From NCBI GenBank assembly GCA_018266615.1, contig JAFEAB010000102.1, forward strand, positions 37,779-101,778: a stretch of 64,000 bases of DNA, read 5' to 3'. The DNA comes from Bacteroidota bacterium (GTDB taxonomy: Bacteria; Bacteroidota; Bacteroidia; Chitinophagales; Chitinophagaceae). The position numbers and the translations under genes are program-made. Numbering within the stretch: the first letter of the stretch is position 1; each line of letters opens with the position of its first letter. The notes under the pieces were generated by a model. That model was not told the origin of the DNA. It ran no database searches and was given only the letters and a program-made list of their open reading frames with translations. Below, piece by piece: positions 7,351 through 16,204 of this stretch.

Positions 7351-8373
7351 ATGCCATCATTTTGGGTAAGTATGCCCATTTTACGCAATATTATTTTAAC
7401 TGCTGCGCGTACAACTGATGATTTAAAAAGAATTTGCGCTCAGGGGAATATTTCTATTTCCGACCTGGAAGAATCCAGTTTGAAATTGTCTTTGGAGCAG
7501 AACTGTGCGCTTATGGACGCATCTCTTCAAATTTCGGGGGATCCTTACCTGGGGCTACATACAGGAGAACGTACAACAGTAAATGTATTAGGGATTGCCG
7601 GTCATTTGATGGAAAGCAGCAAAGATCTTCTAACCGCCTTACAATACCTGCAGGAATATACTTCATCATTCACTGGCTTGTATCTTTTTAATATAGAACT
7701 TAATAAAGAAGAAGCGATTTACTTGTGTGAACCAATTGAACTCTGGAATGATATTTCACCCGAAACTGCACGCCAAAGTGTTGATATCGCATTTTCAGGG
7801 ACCCTTCATATCCTTAGGCTGTTAACGGGAACTAAGGTGCAACCTTTACAGGTCTGGTACCGGTATCAGCGAATATTTGACACAGCTGAACATGAACGAA
7901 TTTTAAATTGCAAACCTCAATTCAACCAGACTTCCAACGCCCTCATCTTCTCATTAAACGATCTTCAACGCAGCATAATCGGGTATAACCGGGAATTAAA
8001 CGAGATTTTTCTTAAAATGCTTCAGAAAAAGGTACGGGAAGAAAATCTATCCTTTATTCAACAGGTAAGAACAATTATTTTAGAATTAAGTAGGGAATCC
8101 TTTCCTGCGATAGATGAAGTAGCTGCCCGATTGCACCTTACTACCCGTACCCTTCAGCGTAAACTTAAGGATGAAAATATTAGCTTTCGTACAGAAACAG
8201 AATTAATAAAAAAGGAACTGGCCTGTAATCTGCTTTTGGCAAAAGGCTTTACTATTTCTCAAATTGCAGAACGTCTTGGATATGCTGATAAAGCAGCTTT
8301 CCAGAGATCTTTTAAACAATGGACTGGAATTACGCCGAGTTCTTATCGTTTCCAGGAAGGGAACAAAGAATAG
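7351..8373 (+). CDS. AraC family transcriptional regulator with Arabinose_bd-type sensor domain
   Basis: A 340-residue regulator. The N-terminal sensing domain (about residues 15-200) resembles the Arabinose_bd domain of the OruR/ArgR-like AraC group: ISGDPYLGLHTGERTTVNVLGIAGHLMESS is the hallmark region near residue 62. The C-terminal double HTH (about residues 235-335) contains AIDEVAARLHLTTRTLQRKL and then ISQIAERLGYADKAAFQRSFKQW and TGITPSSYR, all typical of AraC. It ends next to, and faces, the cytochrome c gene. The promoter of the opposite operon carries two direct repeats 21 bp apart, a classical AraC arrangement, so this operon is a plausible target. The ligand is unknown. Confidence 0.92.
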   Translation: MPSFWVSMPILRNIILTAARTTDDLKRICAQGNISISDLEESSLKLSLEQNCALMDASLQISGDPYLGLHTGERTTVNVLGIAGHLMESSKDLLTALQYLQEYTSSFTGLYLFNIELNKEEAIYLCEPIELWNDISPETARQSVDIAFSGTLHILRLLTGTKVQPLQVWYRYQRIFDTAEHERILNCKPQFNQTSNALIFSLNDLQRSIIGYNRELNEIFLKMLQKKVREENLSFIQQVRTIILELSRESFPAIDEVAARLHLTTRTLQRKLKDENISFRTETELIKKELACNLLLAKGFTISQIAERLGYADKAAFQRSFKQWTGITPSSYRFQEGNKE

Positions 8374-9273
8374 TTAATGAATGCTTTTCGAAAATGTATA
8401 AATGGCAGCCAGCTCTTCATTGGTGAAACTCTGCATGTTCTGCCAGGGCATATATTCTTTTCGCAGAATTTTTCCTTCCGGTGTTTTTCCGCTACGGATT
8501 GTTTTTATAAATTCTGCTTCAGTCCATCTTCCCGCTGCACCTTTTGCGCTAATATCTGGAACCGGGGGAAATTCCGGTGCTAAAGCTGAACCTCCTTTCA
8601 TATCGTGCATGTGGCAACTCTGACATGTGGAAGCAAGGTATTTTCCTGTTTCATATACTGTTGCCGGAGGATTGGCAGAAATAGGCAAAGCATGATTAAT
8701 ATGTTCGGCTGGTAAAACTGCCACCCGATCAATTTTCATCAACACCCGCCCTATTGGACCAATTGATTTTAATTTTCTCAGTTGATTATTCCTGGGTGGA
8801 ACACTTTGGCAATAAGCAATAAGGTTGGCAAGGTCATCTTTATTTAGTGTGTTGCTTTCGTGTGCCGGCATCATCCAAAGTGATTTTCCATTCTTATCCA
8901 CTCCATGCCTAAGTACACGTATCCAATCCCTGGAAGAATATTCAGGCGAAAGCCCTCCTTTACCCTTAGTTAAATTTGGCGCTGAAATTTGAAGTAACAA
9001 AGGATCATTCATAAATATACCCCCTTGTAATGATGTGCCATGGCAGTCGCCACAACTCCTTATTTGATAAAGATGCTTTCCTTTTTCGATCGATTGGGAA
9101 TCCGAAGGGATGGCTAACCTTGTTTCTGAAAAACGATATTTCTTGTTTAATCGCTTCTCTGTACTAATATATATATAGGTGTAACCCAAAACAATTACTG
9201 AAATCACGAGAAGTATTGTTCTCCCAATCCATTTAAAAATGGTCTTAATCACTTGCATTCTTCTATTTTCCAT
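8374..9273 (-). CDS. Membrane-anchored dihaem cytochrome c
   Basis: A 299-residue protein with an N-terminal membrane anchor (TILLVISVIVLGYTYIYIS) and two class I cytochrome c domains facing the periplasm. Haem sites are CGDCH near residue 73 and CQSCH near residue 216. Probable Met axial ligands lie in SLWMMPAHE and KEYMPWQNM. Such proteins pass electrons between dehydrogenases and terminal oxidases. The ATG at 9273 overlaps the end of the upstream membrane-protein gene (stop at 9263), suggesting coupled translation; a second ATG at 9258 is equally possible. It forms a two-gene operon with the upstream gene, possibly controlled by the AraC regulator that converges on it. The physiological partner is unknown. 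Confidence 0.85.
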   Translation of the reverse strand: MENRRMQVIKTIFKWIGRTILLVISVIVLGYTYIYISTEKRLNKKYRFSETRLAIPSDSQSIEKGKHLYQIRSCGDCHGTSLQGGIFMNDPLLLQISAPNLTKGKGGLSPEYSSRDWIRVLRHGVDKNGKSLWMMPAHESNTLNKDDLANLIAYCQSVPPRNNQLRKLKSIGPIGRVLMKIDRVAVLPAEHINHALPISANPPATVYETGKYLASTCQSCHMHDMKGGSALAPEFPPVPDISAKGAAGRWTEAEFIKTIRSGKTPEGKILRKEYMPWQNMQSFTNEELAAIYTFSKSIH

Positions 9274-9997
9274 TATTGGGTAAATCACTGTCAATTTTAT
9301 TTAACACCGGCCTGGCATTAGAGATGTGGAGGATATTTACCCCCAGTGCAACGGGCCAGACTATTCCCATCAGCAAGTAAATATTAACTCCTAATTCAGC
9401 CGGCATATTCCAATTTGCGATTGTTGCTACTGCGTCTAATAAACAGGCAAATCCTGCTACAAGGGATAAAGTCCCGATTATTTTATAATCTCGCAGAAGC
9501 AATTTTCCAAAACCGATCCACCATAAAGCTGCAAACAGCACTTCGAGCATATTCCAAAGGCCCTTAGTAACCAGCAAATTGATGCTGTTAAAAACCAACG
9601 CTATATTTTGCTGATTTGCTGCTGGTGATACACTATGCAGTTGCATTAAATATGGCCATGTTGCTGCCAACATAGCCGCGCCAATTGCCCCGGTCAATAC
9701 GTATCCAATACCACAAAAAGTGAATAGGGATGTCCAGGGAGAATGATATTTAAATTGTTGATGCAGATATAGTACCGCTGGTAACAAGAGCAGGTAATAT
9801 CCTGCCATATCAAAAATCAGGAACCAATAAACCAGTTGAGAATTATGATCATATTGCAAAAGAAGAGAAGGGTTGCTAAAAGCGTCGAAGTTATACTCCA
9901 CGGCCATTGCCCCTGTCAGCAGGCATCCAGCGGCAAACAGGCCCGCCATAATAGTAACTATTCCCAAAATTCGCGTATAGGTAAAATTCTTTTTCAT
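9263..9997 (-). CDS. Polytopic membrane protein of unknown function
   Basis: A 244-residue integral membrane protein with about seven hydrophobic spans, for example GIVTIMAGLFAAGCLLTGAM near the start, FLIFDMAGYYLLLLPAVLYL and VATIANWNMPAELGVNIYLL. I do not recognise a catalytic motif; it is reminiscent of DUF4386-like membrane proteins but this is not certain. The ATG at 9997 is preferred to an upstream TTG at 10069, because a TAnnTTTG element lies at 10002-10009 only a few bases upstream. It is the first gene of an operon with the dihaem cytochrome c, whose start overlaps its stop. Linkage suggests a role in, or regulation together with, electron transfer. Confidence 0.75.
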   Translation of the reverse strand: MKKNFTYTRILGIVTIMAGLFAAGCLLTGAMAVEYNFDAFSNPSLLLQYDHNSQLVYWFLIFDMAGYYLLLLPAVLYLHQQFKYHSPWTSLFTFCGIGYVLTGAIGAAMLAATWPYLMQLHSVSPAANQQNIALVFNSINLLVTKGLWNMLEVLFAALWWIGFGKLLLRDYKIIGTLSLVAGFACLLDAVATIANWNMPAELGVNIYLLMGIVWPVALGVNILHISNARPVLNKIDSDLPNNGK

Positions 9998-10001
9998 ACG
10001 G

Positions 10002-10009
10002 CAAAAATA
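10002..10009 (-). promoter_or_regulatory. -7 element for the membrane protein/cytochrome operon
   Basis: The minus strand reads TATTTTTG, an exact TAnnTTTG, 4 bp before the ATG at 9997. Initiation 5-7 nt downstream would give a leaderless or nearly leaderless mRNA. There is no good -33 TTG, consistent with activator dependence. Confidence 0.45.
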
Positions 10010-10041
10010 TTTTACAGCTCCTGGGAAAATGGTATCAGAAA

Positions 10042-10070
10042 GCGACAAAGTGATTGCAGATTGCGACAAA
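10042..10070. promoter_or_regulatory. Two direct repeats 21 bp apart, candidate AraC operator
   Basis: GCGACAAA occurs at 10042-10049 and again at 10063-10070, exactly 21 bp apart, i.e. two helical turns. Relative to the -7 box this is about -45 to -75, where an AraC-type activator usually binds. The AraC gene lies at the other end of the operon. Confidence 0.5.
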
Positions 10071-10081
10071 AATTAAATGAA

Positions 10082-10542
10082 TAGGAGACTCAAGACGCTT
10101 TACCACTTTGCAGATATTCCCTCGGCAGTTAATTTATTCTTGTTTAAAATAAGGTGCAAAGGATCTTCCTTCTGATTATTTTTAACAGAATGGCTGTTTC
10201 TTCCTAAAAATTATAGGCTGTTTAAAAACTTGTGGAGGCCGGCGTGCAACAAAAAAGGGGATGGTCTTTGATTTTCAAACTCAGGATTATGTTGAAATTC
10301 TTTAGCATTTTACTGCCCCCTCCCCGGGGGTAAAAATATGCTCGTTAAAAATTTATACAAAGAATTTTTACTGAAGAAAATTTAGCAATGGAATAATATA
10401 TTTTAGTCACGAATGTACGAATGAACATTTTTAAAGGCATGCACCCTCGCTTTATGATGTGCGATCAATATAATAAAGCAACGAATGCACGAATACTTTA
10501 TTTACAGGTGAATACATCTTCCACTCCGTTTATATCTTATAA
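10082..10542. other. Gene-free stretch with dispersed repeats
   Basis: About 460 bp with no convincing reading frame. It contains TATATTTTAGTCACGAATG followed by TACGAATGAAC (about 10397-10425) and CAACGAATGCACGAATAC (about 10477-10494), related to the copy near 7110-7150. A short C/G-rich hairpin (CTCCCCGGGGG) lies at about 10320. Confidence 0.4.
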
Positions 10543-10839
10543 CTAACGGTCATCCATATCCTCTTCCTGGTATTTCTGATGGATCTCATCATCCATATCA
10601 GTAGTTAAACTGGGGCCAGGTTTAAATGTATTCATTCGGTGAACCAGCTCGTCGGGGTCCTCGTGCATTATTTGTTGACTGCTCCTGCTTTCCTCCTGCT
10701 GGTGAACCCAGTCATCAGCATCTTCACCAGCGCCTTTGTTGACACCGGGAGTAGTTGTTAACCCTACCCTTTTCATCTTTCCACCGGTACTGGCGGCCAA
10801 TTCGAAATGGGGGTTTTGGTCGTTTTGTTTGATGGTCAT
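10543..10839 (-). CDS. Small acidic hypothetical protein
   Basis: A 98-residue, highly polar and acidic protein with no hydrophobic core; predicted to be largely disordered. It begins MTIKQNDQNPHFELAAS and carries repeated acidic segments (GAGEDADDWVHQQ, HEDPDELVHRM, DMDDEIHQKYQEEDMDD). The start at 10839 is preferred over an upstream codon because the upstream extension is rich in hydrophobic low-complexity residues. It is not recognised, has no operon partner and is divergent from korB. The periodic D/E-rich segments with WVHQ, LVHR and EIHQ suggest three degenerate repeats of about 20-25 residues. Confidence 0.55.
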   Translation of the reverse strand: MTIKQNDQNPHFELAASTGGKMKRVGLTTTPGVNKGAGEDADDWVHQQEESRSSQQIMHEDPDELVHRMNTFKPGPSLTTDMDDEIHQKYQEEDMDDR

Positions 10840-11044
10840 GATTTGAGGTTTTGTTGTACATGAAATGTAAGTCTTTTTTTTAAAGTAAATTATGATCAGG
10901 ATACCCTTAACTGAAACGGGGTTAATGAGGTGGAAATAAAATAGCGAATTGCGTAAAATCAACCAGAATATCGTCTCTTTTCATATTTTTTTTACAGGGA
11001 TGGTATTTGAAAGCCATAATTTTGTAATTGTAAATAAGAATTGT

Positions 11045-12082
11045 ATGAGCGAACAAATAGCTTCGCCGGCAGCGGCCCTTACCTCAAAAGATTTTGCTAC
11101 CGACCAGGAAGTACGCTGGTGCCCCGGCTGCGGCGATTATTCAATACTTGCGCAGGTACAAAAAGTAATGCCCACCCTGGGTATCCCCCGCGAAAATTTT
11201 GTAATCATATCCGGAATTGGCTGCAGCAGCCGGTTTCCTTATTATATGAATACCTATGGCATGCATAGCATTCATGGCAGAGCCACCGCCATTGCCAGTG
11301 GGTTAAAAGCGGCGCGGCCCGAGTTAAGTGTCTGGATTGTTACCGGCGATGGCGACAGCCTTAGCATTGGGGGGAACCACCTCATTCATTTGTTGCGGAG
11401 GAATTTTGACGTAAACATCCTGTTGTTTAATAATCAGATTTATGGTTTAACCAAGGGGCAATACTCTCCTACTTCGGAGGAACATAAAGTAACGAAGAGT
11501 ACACCGTTTGGAAGCATCGATCATCCGTTTAATCCGGCCGCTTTAGCCATGGGAGCCGATGCCAGTTTTGTTGCCCGAACAATGGATCGTGACCCGAAAC
11601 ACCTGCAGGCCATGCTTTCTCGAAGCCATCAGCACCACGGTGCCTCTTTTCTCGAAATATATCAAAACTGCAACATCTTTAATGATGGCGCATTTGAAAT
11701 TTTTACAGAGAAAGGGTCAAAAGCAGATGAAGTATTGTTCCTGGAGCAGGGCCAACCCCTCATTTTTGGTGCAAATAAACAAAAGGGAATTAAAATTGAT
11801 GGGCTTAAACCGGCACTGGTAAACCTGGAAGAAGGTTTCAGTGCCGACGATTTATGGATACATGATGAAAAAGATCTGTATAAGGCCCAGATGCTGGTTC
11901 GGTTATTTGATGACCCCACAATGGAAGGCCACATGCCAAGGCCGTTTGGGGTGTTTTATGAGGTAAACAGGCCCTGCTACGAAGAGGGAATGAAACTTCA
12001 ATTGGAAGATGTGATTTCCCGTAAGGGAAAAGGCAACCTCGATGCTCTACTGAAGGGCAATGAAACCTGGGAAATTAATTAA
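11045..12082 (+). CDS. korB: 2-oxoacid:ferredoxin oxidoreductase, beta subunit
   Basis: A 345-residue thiamine-pyrophosphate subunit of a 2-oxoglutarate (or related 2-oxoacid) ferredoxin oxidoreductase, which forms acyl-CoA, CO2 and reduced ferredoxin. Iron-sulfur ligands are CPGCGD near residue 26 and GIGCSSRFPYY near residue 60. The TPP-binding motif is GDGDSLSIGGNHLIHLLRR, ending in NNQIYGLTKGQYSPTSE. The ATG at 11045 gives MSEQIASPAA; a TAATTTTG -7-like box lies at 11017-11024. In most Bacteroidota korA (fused gamma-alpha) sits immediately upstream, but here there is only a small divergent gene, so the partner must be encoded elsewhere. It overlaps asd tail to tail by 8 bp. Confidence 0.92.
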   Translation: MSEQIASPAAALTSKDFATDQEVRWCPGCGDYSILAQVQKVMPTLGIPRENFVIISGIGCSSRFPYYMNTYGMHSIHGRATAIASGLKAARPELSVWIVTGDGDSLSIGGNHLIHLLRRNFDVNILLFNNQIYGLTKGQYSPTSEEHKVTKSTPFGSIDHPFNPAALAMGADASFVARTMDRDPKHLQAMLSRSHQHHGASFLEIYQNCNIFNDGAFEIFTEKGSKADEVLFLEQGQPLIFGANKQKGIKIDGLKPALVNLEEGFSADDLWIHDEKDLYKAQMLVRLFDDPTMEGHMPRPFGVFYEVNRPCYEEGMKLQLEDVISRKGKGNLDALLKGNETWEIN

Positions 12083-13067
12083 CCAGCCCGGTCTTTAGCA
12101 GGTATTCCGCAATCTGGATGGCATTGGTAGCAGCCCCCTTCCGGAGGTTATCGCTCACGATCCAGCAATTCATCGTATTGGGTTGGGTTTCATCTCTGCG
12201 GATCCGCCCTACAAAAGTTTCATCTCTTTCATGAGCAGTTAACGGCATCGGATACACGAAGTTATCTACATCGTCCTGCAATATCACACCCGGGGTGTTC
12301 GAAAGAAGGCGGCGCACCTCTTCGATTGAAAAATCCTGTTCAAACTCAATATTAACGCTCTCACTATGGCCACCCATGGTGGGGATGCGTACACAGGTAG
12401 CGGTGACGGCAATGGTATTATCGGCTAATATTTTCTTTGTTTCGTGCGTCATCTTCATTTCTTCCCTGGTATACCCGTTTTCAAGAAAAACATCGATATG
12501 CGGCAGCGCATTTTGATCGATGGGATATTTATATGCCATTTCTCCAACTATTCCTTTTCTTTCATTTTCCATTTGGGTTACCGCTTTTACCCCCGTGCCG
12601 GTTACACTTTGATAAGTGCTTACCACTACCCGCCTGATCCGGTATTTATCGTGAAGCGGTTTTAATACCATTACCATTTGGATAGTGGAGCAATTGGGGT
12701 TGGCAATAATTTTATCAGCCTCTTTTATTATGCCTGCATTAACCTCCGGAACAACAAGGGGAATTTTGGGGTCCATTCTCCAGGCGCTGGAATTGTCAAT
12801 AACCGTAATCCCCGCAGCGGCAAATCGGGGCGCCCATTCCAGCGAAGTGGCACCACCGGCTGAAAAAAGTGCTATGGCGGGTTTGGCGTTAAGGGCATCC
12901 TCCATCCCGATCACTTTTAACGGCGTTCCTTTAAAAAGCACTTCTTTTCCCACCGATTTGGGAGAGGCAACCGCCAAAAGCCCGGTAACCGGAAATTTTC
13001 TTTCTGCCAAAACCTGCATCATTTTACTGCCTACGAGGCCTGTTGCCCCCACTACCGCAACCTTCAT
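12075..13067 (-). CDS. asd: Aspartate-semialdehyde dehydrogenase
   Basis: A 330-residue enzyme that reduces aspartyl phosphate to aspartate semialdehyde with NADPH, the branch point to lysine, threonine, methionine and diaminopimelate. The nucleotide-binding GATGLVGSKMMQVLAER is at residues 7-23. The active-site cysteine is in IANPNCSTIQMV near residue 126, and the catalytic region around GGHSESVNIEFE contains the conserved His. Length is normal for the family. It has its own promoter candidate TAGATTTG at 13142-13149 and converges with korB. Confidence 0.96.
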   Translation of the reverse strand: MKVAVVGATGLVGSKMMQVLAERKFPVTGLLAVASPKSVGKEVLFKGTPLKVIGMEDALNAKPAIALFSAGGATSLEWAPRFAAAGITVIDNSSAWRMDPKIPLVVPEVNAGIIKEADKIIANPNCSTIQMVMVLKPLHDKYRIRRVVVSTYQSVTGTGVKAVTQMENERKGIVGEMAYKYPIDQNALPHIDVFLENGYTREEMKMTHETKKILADNTIAVTATCVRIPTMGGHSESVNIEFEQDFSIEEVRRLLSNTPGVILQDDVDNFVYPMPLTAHERDETFVGRIRRDETQPNTMNCWIVSDNLRKGAATNAIQIAEYLLKTGLVN

Positions 13068-13141
13068 AATTGTATTTTATTCAAAATTAATCCATCCCGC
13101 CCCTCTCTAAAGAAGTTTTAGGATAATTGCTTTTTACTTCG

Positions 13142-13149
13142 CAAATCTA
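13142..13149 (-). promoter_or_regulatory. -7 element upstream of asd
   Basis: The minus strand reads TAGATTTG, an exact TAnnTTTG, giving a 5' leader of roughly 70 nt for asd. On the other strand TATCTTTA (about 13155-13162) may serve the divergent secreted protein. Confidence 0.4.
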
Positions 13150-13168
13150 ATACTGTATCTTTAAGCGT

Positions 13169-15784
13169 ATGAAAAAATGGTATTTTTTATGGCTGTGTCT
13201 TTTCTGCATGTTTTCAGTAAAAGCACAGGTAGATGATAATTTCTCGGATGGTGATTTTACTAATAATCCAACCTGGACCGGTACAGACGCCAGCTGGCAG
13301 GTTAACAGCAACTTCCAATTGCAAAGCGCGAATACCGTTACCAACAGCAGTTTTTATATCAGCACAGAAAACAGCCTTGCCACGGTGGCCCAATGGGAAG
13401 CATACATCCGCCTGGATTTTAACCCTTCCGGCGCAAATTTTGTTGATTTTTTTCTGACTTCAAATCAGCAAAACCTGACTTTATCATCCGGTATACAAGG
13501 TTATTTTGTCCGAATCGGAAATACAAATGATGAGATTTCGCTATACCGGAAAAATGGAAATATTGAAACGGTAATTATTGATGGATTAAACGGGATCCTT
13601 AATAACAGCAGTAATACCATCAGGCTCAAGGTTACCCGTAATGCGGCTAACCAATGGGAGTTATTCAGAGACCTCTCCGGAACAGGATCTTCGTTCACCA
13701 GCGAAGGCACAGCTTTTGACGATACCTATACTACATCCGGCTATCTTGGTTTTTTGGTAAAACAGAGTACCCCTACTTTTTTCTCGAAACATTATTTTGA
13801 TGATATCTTAGCTACTGCCTATTCTCCTGATGTTACTCCCCCTTCTCTGGTAAGCGCAACCGTTACCGGCTCCAATACCGTGGATATACTTTTTTCGGAA
13901 GCAGTTACCCAGGCTTCTGCAGAAAACCAGTTGAGTTATTCCGTAAGTAACGGGGTGGGCTTTGCGGTTTCAGCGGTGAGAGAGGTTTCTAATTTTTCAA
14001 TGGTCCACCTTACCTTTCTGAATAACTTTCCGAATAATGTTTCGGTTACCCTAACGGCTACAAGTATTTCTGACCTTTCGGGTAATGTAATGAGTAGTGG
14101 TAATATTCAGTTTATGTACACTACAGTGGCTCCATTTGGGGTAGTGATAGATGAGATTATGGCCGATCCCTCGCCGCCGGTAAGCCTGCCGGAGGTGGAG
14201 TGGGTTGAGCTTAAAAATACAGCGGGCTTTGATATTAACCTCCAGGGCTGGCGACTGGGAAAACCCGGAAGTTTGAGCGGGCCTATGCCGGTATATAATT
14301 TAAAGAAAGATAGTTTTCTTATTGTTTGTTCCTCAGGCTCCCTTTCCGCCATGGGGGCATATGGCAACGCCATATCTGTTACCAGCTTTCCTTCTTTGAG
14401 CAATAGCGGCGACCAGATTTTTCTTCAAAATGCTTCGGGGATGGTAATCCACGCTGTTAAATATTCCGATACCTGGTACCAGAATGATTTAAAAAAGCAG
14501 GGCGGATGGACCCTGGAGATGATCGATACGCACAACCCCTGTGTGGGCATGGATAACTGGCGTGCAAGTAATGACCCTTCGGGAGGCACCCCGAGCAGAA
14601 AAAATTCCATTGATGCCGTTAACCCCGATATTGCTTCGCCGCATCTTCTTCGTGCATACGCTCCCGATAGTTTACATATTGTTTTGGTTTTTGATGAGCA
14701 GGTAGACAGTACCAACGCCTCCTTTGTTACCCAATATTCTATAAGTGATGGAATTGGAGAGCCTGTTTCAGCAAACGCATTGCCTTATGGTTTCGACAGG
14801 GTTCAACTTACCCTTGCCCCTGCACAAGCACTTAACAGAAACCACGTGTACACCGTAACCGTAAATGCCGTTACCGATTGCAGTGGGAATGCTGTACAAC
14901 AACCGGCTACGGCAAGGGTGGGCCTTTACGAGCATACCGATAGCCTGGGGGTGGTGATAAATGAAGTGTTGTTTAACCCCAAGCCTTCCAGTACCGATTA
15001 TGTGGAAATTTATAACCGTTCCGGAAAAATCCTAAACCTGCGCAATCTGTATATTGCCAACCGGAACACAACGGGAGATATCAGCAGTATTACCCAGGCA
15101 AGCAGTGAAGACTATTTATTATTCCCCGGCGATTTTATGGTATTTACACAAAGCAAAGCGCTGGTATTGCACGATTATGTAGCCCTTAACCCGCAACAGT
15201 TTATTGAGCTGTCGATGCCTTCTTATAATGATGATGCGGGAGATGTCATCTTTTTAAATGAGCAGGGTACTATTATCGATGAATTAAAATACGATCAGCG
15301 CTGGCATTTTAAACTGATCAGCAACAGAGAAGGAGTGGCACTCGAACGCACCAACTATGATGCGGTAACCCAGGATGCCAACAACTGGCACAGCGCCGCT
15401 ACCAATGTGGGTTATGGAACGCCCACCTACAAAAATTCCCAATATATGGCGGATGCGGCCACCTTTGGAGAGATCACGGTAACCCCGGATATTGTGAGTC
15501 CGGATAACGACGGGTTGGATGATTATGCGACGATAAATTACCAGTTCCCACAACCCGGGTTTGTGGCGAACATCACCATTTTTGATGCAGCCGGGAGGCC
15601 GGTAAGGTATTTACAACGCAATGCGCTTTGCGGATTGAAGGGATATTTCCGCTGGGATGGATTGAGTGAGAAAAATCAAAAACTGCCTGTGGGTATGTAT
15701 ATTATTTATACGGAAGTGTTTAATCTTAACGGGAAAACTAAAAAATTTAAAAACGTGATTGTGCTTGCCCGGAGGAATGGGTAG
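13169..15784 (+). CDS. Secreted lamin-tail-domain protein with FlgD/CHU-type C-terminus
   Basis: An 871-residue exported protein. A Sec signal peptide (MKKWYFLWLCLFCMFSVKAQ) is followed by a jelly-roll-like N-terminal region to about residue 215. Ig-like beta domains begin at DVTPPSLVSATVTGSNTVD and again at DIASPHLLRAYAPDS. Two lamin-tail domains start around VVIDEIMADPSPP (residue 326) and VVINEVLFNPKPSS (residue 595). The last 90 residues (TVTPDIVSPDNDGLDDYATI to YIIYTEVFN) resemble the FlgD Ig-like/CHU-type region that in Bacteroidota often acts as a type IX secretion signal. Cell-surface or secreted location is likely. Molecular role unknown, perhaps binding of DNA or polysaccharide. Confidence 0.85.
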   Translation: MKKWYFLWLCLFCMFSVKAQVDDNFSDGDFTNNPTWTGTDASWQVNSNFQLQSANTVTNSSFYISTENSLATVAQWEAYIRLDFNPSGANFVDFFLTSNQQNLTLSSGIQGYFVRIGNTNDEISLYRKNGNIETVIIDGLNGILNNSSNTIRLKVTRNAANQWELFRDLSGTGSSFTSEGTAFDDTYTTSGYLGFLVKQSTPTFFSKHYFDDILATAYSPDVTPPSLVSATVTGSNTVDILFSEAVTQASAENQLSYSVSNGVGFAVSAVREVSNFSMVHLTFLNNFPNNVSVTLTATSISDLSGNVMSSGNIQFMYTTVAPFGVVIDEIMADPSPPVSLPEVEWVELKNTAGFDINLQGWRLGKPGSLSGPMPVYNLKKDSFLIVCSSGSLSAMGAYGNAISVTSFPSLSNSGDQIFLQNASGMVIHAVKYSDTWYQNDLKKQGGWTLEMIDTHNPCVGMDNWRASNDPSGGTPSRKNSIDAVNPDIASPHLLRAYAPDSLHIVLVFDEQVDSTNASFVTQYSISDGIGEPVSANALPYGFDRVQLTLAPAQALNRNHVYTVTVNAVTDCSGNAVQQPATARVGLYEHTDSLGVVINEVLFNPKPSSTDYVEIYNRSGKILNLRNLYIANRNTTGDISSITQASSEDYLLFPGDFMVFTQSKALVLHDYVALNPQQFIELSMPSYNDDAGDVIFLNEQGTIIDELKYDQRWHFKLISNREGVALERTNYDAVTQDANNWHSAATNVGYGTPTYKNSQYMADAATFGEITVTPDIVSPDNDGLDDYATINYQFPQPGFVANITIFDAAGRPVRYLQRNALCGLKGYFRWDGLSEKNQKLPVGMYIIYTEVFNLNGKTKKFKNVIVLARRNG

Positions 15785-15813
15785 TGCAAAATTTATTTTT
15801 CCTTTTCATGGAC

Positions 15814-15850
15814 TGGGTTGCTTTCAAATGCGAGGCAACCCATTTTCTTG
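15814..15850 (+). terminator. Hairpin after the lamin-tail gene
   Basis: TGGGTTGC and GCAACCCA form an 8-bp stem around 13 nt, followed by TTTTC. It is a moderate Rho-independent terminator about 30 bp past the stop. Confidence 0.5.
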
Positions 15851-15887
15851 CCTGGGTAAACTAAATTAGTTTGAAAAAAATGGAAAG

Positions 15888-16190
15888 TTAAGGCCTTAAC
15901 TGATCGGAACCGATGCGGTTGATATCATCGTCCATATTATTATCCGGGAGTTTTTCCAACCTGTATTTAACCAGGAGGTAACCGCCAAAAGCGCAGGCCA
16001 CGCTGAATAACATGAGGCCTATAAAATTCTCATTTCCAAAAGCAAGAATGCCGATGATTGCACCCATGAATTCGAACAGGAACCAGTATCCCACGGTAAT
16101 CCATTTCCAACGGGTGGGGGGGAGTCCCTTTCTTACGGCCAACTCTCCAATATGCCGGGTAAGAAATATTAAAATGATGATTTCGAGCAT
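15888..16190 (-). CDS. Small membrane protein
   Basis: A 100-residue protein with three hydrophobic spans: MLEIIILIFLTRHIGELAV at the start, a middle span around WITVGYWFLFEFMGAIIGIL, and FIGLMLFSVACAFGGYLLV. A short charged tail follows. GLPPTRWKW between spans one and two is a conserved-looking cytoplasmic loop common in uncharacterised Bacteroidota membrane proteins. It starts 14 bp after the stop of the PfkB kinase and is likely co-transcribed with it. No function can be assigned. Confidence 0.7.
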   Translation of the reverse strand: MLEIIILIFLTRHIGELAVRKGLPPTRWKWITVGYWFLFEFMGAIIGILAFGNENFIGLMLFSVACAFGGYLLVKYRLEKLPDNNMDDDINRIGSDQLRP

Positions 16191-16204
16191 TGGATTAATT
16201 GGAA

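Noticed and set aside
10002..10069. N-terminal extension of the membrane protein to a TTG at 10069
   Set aside because: It would run through the -7 box and the direct repeats; the ATG at 9997 begins directly before the first span.
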